Shown piece after piece: positions 61,922 through 64,000 of a DNA stretch of 64,000 bases. A program made the position numbers and the translations under genes. Within the stretch, counting starts at the first letter, position 1, and each line of letters begins with the position of its first letter. This DNA comes from Myxococcota bacterium (lineage in GTDB: Bacteria > Myxococcota_A > UBA9160 > UBA4427), in the NCBI GenBank assembly GCA_041389495.1, contig JAWKRT010000006.1, positions 1 to 64,000 of the forward strand, written 5' to 3'. The notes under the pieces are model-generated. The model worked only from the letters and a program-made list of their open reading frames with translations, was not told the origin of the DNA and did not search any database.

Positions 61922-62857
61922 CTAGCGCGGCGGCGCCGCGCGTCCGGCGACGACCCGGGCGCTCCCGGCGAGATCGCGGATCACGGCGATCTCGCACAGC
62001 CCGGCGTCCTCGCACATCGCGACGACCGCGTCCGCCTGCCTCGGGTCGATCTCGACCAGCAGGTGGCCGCCCGCCGCCATCACCCCCGTCGCTCCGGCCA
62101 CGAGCGGCCGCAGCACCTCGAGCCCGTCCTCGCCTCCGAAGAGCGCCTCGGCGGGCTCGTGCCGAAGCTCGGGCGGCAGCGTCGCCGCCTCCGCCCGCGC
62201 GAGATAGGGCGGGTTCGAGACCACGAGGTCGAACGGCTCGGCGCCCGGCCCCGCGAGCGGCTCGAACAGGCTCCCCTGCGCGAGCCGAACCCGCTCATTC
62301 AGTCGCAGGGATTCGGCATTTGAGCGCGCAACCTTGAGCGCAGCCTCGGAAATGTCGGTGGCTACGACGTGGGCGTTCGGCCTCTCCGCCGCGAGGGCGA
62401 GCGCGATCGCGCCCGAGCCGGTCCCGATGTCCGCGATCCGAAAGGCCCGCTCGCGCTCGGGGAGCCGGTCGAGCGCGGCCTGCACGAGCGTCTCGGTGTC
62501 GGGCCGCGGCGTGAGGACGTCGCCGTTCACGGCGAGCGAGAGCGACCAGAACTCCTTCGCGCCGAGCAGCTGAGAGACGGGAATGCGCTCCGCGGCGCGT
62601 TTGCGAACGAGCTCGCGAAAGGCGCCGCGCTCGTCCGCGAGCACGGGCTTCTCGAAGTCGACGTAGAGCTGCATGCGCGTCGTTCCGAGCGCGTGCGCGA
62701 GCAGGAGCTCGGCGTCGAGCCGGGCCGACTCGATGCCCTTCTCGGCGAAGTGCGCGGTCGTCCAGCGCAGCAGCTCGAGCACCGTCCAGCGGCGCTCGCC
62801 GGCCGCGGCGGCGGCGGCGCGGACCTCGGGCGGCGCGGCCGGGGGCGGCGCGCTCAC
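61922..62857 (-). CDS. prmC: Peptide chain release factor N5-glutamine methyltransferase
   Basis: A 311-aa SAM-dependent methyltransferase that methylates the GGQ glutamine of release factors. SAM site IADIGTGSGAIALALA, catalytic VVSNPPYL and the N-terminal helical substrate-binding part (LLRWTTAHFAEKGIESARLD) are present. GTG 62857 overlaps the prfA stop (GTGA), so enzyme and substrate genes are coupled. Confidence 0.95.
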   Translation of the reverse strand: MSAPPPAAPPEVRAAAAAAGERRWTVLELLRWTTAHFAEKGIESARLDAELLLAHALGTTRMQLYVDFEKPVLADERGAFRELVRKRAAERIPVSQLLGAKEFWSLSLAVNGDVLTPRPDTETLVQAALDRLPERERAFRIADIGTGSGAIALALAAERPNAHVVATDISEAALKVARSNAESLRLNERVRLAQGSLFEPLAGPGAEPFDLVVSNPPYLARAEAATLPPELRHEPAEALFGGEDGLEVLRPLVAGATGVMAAGGHLLVEIDPRQADAVVAMCEDAGLCEIAVIRDLAGSARVVAGRAAPPR

Positions 62858-63948
62858 GGAGTCGCCGTCGTCTTCGCGGCGTCGGCCTCCGCGCGCGCGG
62901 TCATCACCTTGCGCACCTCCGCGAGCAGCTCGCCGAGATCGCCCTCCATCACCTGGTCGAGCTTGTGGAGCGTGACGCCCGCGCGGTGATCGGTGACGCG
63001 CGACTGCGGGAAGTTGTACGTGCGGATCTTCTCGCTGCGCTCGCCCGTGCCGACCTGGCTGCGGCGCTCGCTCGCGCGCTCCTGCTCGGCGCGCTCCTGC
63101 TCCATCTCGAGCAGGCGCGCGCGCAGCACCTTGAGCGCCTTCGCCTTGTTCTTGTGCTGGCTCTTCTCGTCCTGGCACTGGACGACGAGCCCGGTCGGCA
63201 GGTGCGTGATGCGCACCGCGGAATCCGTCGTGTTGACGCTCTGGCCACCCGGCCCGCCGGCGCGCATCACGTCGATGCGCAGCTCGTTCGGGTCGATCTC
63301 GATGTCGACCTCCTCGGCCTCGGGCATCACCGCGACGGTCACGGTCGAGGTGTGGATGCGGCCCTGCGACTCGGTCGCCGGCACGCGCTGCACGCGGTGG
63401 ACGCCGCGCTCGAACTTGAGCTGGCTGAAGACGCGATCGCCCGAGAGGAGCGCGATCACCTCCTTGAACCCGCCGGCGCCGCTCTCCGAAGCGGACAGGA
63501 TCTCGAGCTTCCAGCGCTTCTCCTCCGCATAACGCGCGTACATGCGGAAGAGATCGCCGGCGAAGAGGGACGCCTCGTCGCCGCCCGTGCCGGCGCGGAT
63601 CTCGAGCAGCGCGTTCTTCTCGTCGTTCGGATCCTTCGGGAGCAGCAGCTCGCCGAGCTCCTGCTCGAGCAGCGCGCGGCGCTCGGTGAGGCTCTCGAGC
63701 TCCGCCTCCGCCATCGCCGCCATCTCGGCGTCGTCGTCCGCGGCCATCTCCGTCGCGCCGGCGATCTGCGCGAGCAGCTCCGTGTAGCGCGCGCCCGCTT
63801 CGGCGAGCGGACGCAGCGCGCCGAGCTCCTTCGCGAGCTTCTGGACCTGCCCCGGCTGCTTCACGACCTCGGGGTCGGACATCTGCGCCTCGAGCGCGCG
63901 CGCTCGAGCCAGGGCTTCGTCGATGCGGGCCTTGTAGTCGGCGGCCAT
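62854..63948 (-). CDS. prfA: Peptide chain release factor 1
   Basis: A 364-aa class I release factor reading UAA and UAG. The GGQ motif is at residues 234-236 (RAGGPGGQSVNTTDSAVR) and the codon-recognition PAT at about 190-192 (RVPATESQGRIH) marks RF1 rather than RF2. No in-frame programmed shift is needed. First gene of the seven-gene run down to hisF. Confidence 0.95.
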   Translation of the reverse strand: MAADYKARIDEALARARALEAQMSDPEVVKQPGQVQKLAKELGALRPLAEAGARYTELLAQIAGATEMAADDDAEMAAMAEAELESLTERRALLEQELGELLLPKDPNDEKNALLEIRAGTGGDEASLFAGDLFRMYARYAEEKRWKLEILSASESGAGGFKEVIALLSGDRVFSQLKFERGVHRVQRVPATESQGRIHTSTVTVAVMPEAEEVDIEIDPNELRIDVMRAGGPGGQSVNTTDSAVRITHLPTGLVVQCQDEKSQHKNKAKALKVLRARLLEMEQERAEQERASERRSQVGTGERSEKIRTYNFPQSRVTDHRAGVTLHKLDQVMEGDLGELLAEVRKVMTARAEADAAKTTATP

Positions 63949-64000
63949 CTCGGGTCTCGGCTCTCGGTCCTCGCGCGTCCGCGCCGGTCGGGCGCGCGGA

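Noticed and set aside
1..64000. CRISPR arrays, rRNA genes or complete insertion sequences
   Set aside because: No regularly spaced repeats, rRNA sequence or transposase gene was seen. The only repeats of note are the att pair and the 12-bp cusB repeat.

Overview
The window is from a very GC-rich bacterial chromosome. One 60-base line hand-counted in the core (12961-13020) has 48 G/C. The gene set suggests an uncultured deltaproteobacterial or myxobacterial-type lineage (Myxococcota or Binatota-like). It includes DUF1214 proteins, a PAPS-type sulfotransferase, a one-chain indolepyruvate ferredoxin oxidoreductase, an rpsU-dnaG-rpoD operon and a prfA-prmC-his cluster. The lineage is inferred from gene content only.

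Layout. 1-4084: a large DEAD/DEAH helicase with zinc motifs runs off the left edge. Upstream of it are two tiny ORFs and a frameshifted PD-(D/E)XK nuclease. 5.4-11 kb: secreted thermonuclease, PQQ-dependent dehydrogenase with its TetR regulator and operator, luciferase-like monooxygenase and aldo/keto reductase. 11.2-21.4 kb: GGDEF-EAL sensor, DUF1214 protein plus sulfotransferase, indolepyruvate ferredoxin oxidoreductase and a divergent APH-type phosphotransferase.

21437-32081 is the most interesting region: a 10.6-kb genomic island, clearly lower in GC (33 of 60 in the line 22981-23040), inserted at the 3' end of a CAT-anticodon tRNA gene. A 29-bp perfect direct repeat bounds it. A decayed tyrosine recombinase lies next to the tRNA. 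All its genes point the same way: DGQHR protein, HNH endonuclease, hairpin, queC, queE, queD, folE2, YaaA/DUF6884-like protein, dpdB-like, dpdA, second dpdB-like. FolE2, QueD, QueE and QueC make preQ0 from GTP. DpdA is the tRNA-guanine-transglycosylase relative that puts 7-deazaguanine bases into DNA. queF and an ordinary tgt are absent, which fits DNA modification rather than tRNA queuosine. None of the usual SNF2, RecQ or PLD restriction partners of Dpd systems is visible. The DGQHR-HNH pair is therefore a candidate alternative restriction arm, and the two DpdB paralogues around dpdA are unusual.

32.3-39.2 kb: VWA-OmpA lipoprotein, a broken beta-helix gene, another DUF1214 protein, YtcJ-like amidohydrolase, FAD oxidoreductase and a DUF488 protein. 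39.2-48.3 kb: a copper-resistance island (csoR with a divergent operator, small Cys/His-rich exported protein, outer-membrane channel, CusB, CusA, CopA). 48.4-53.2 kb: SPFH-GYF protein, multi-zinc-ribbon protein, DUF3604 lipoprotein and a small exported protein. 53.2-57.2 kb: the macromolecular-synthesis operon rpsU-dnaG-rpoD. 57.5-63.9 kb: prfA-prmC-hisD-hisB-hisH-hisA-hisF, tightly packed with several 4-bp overlaps, all on the minus strand.
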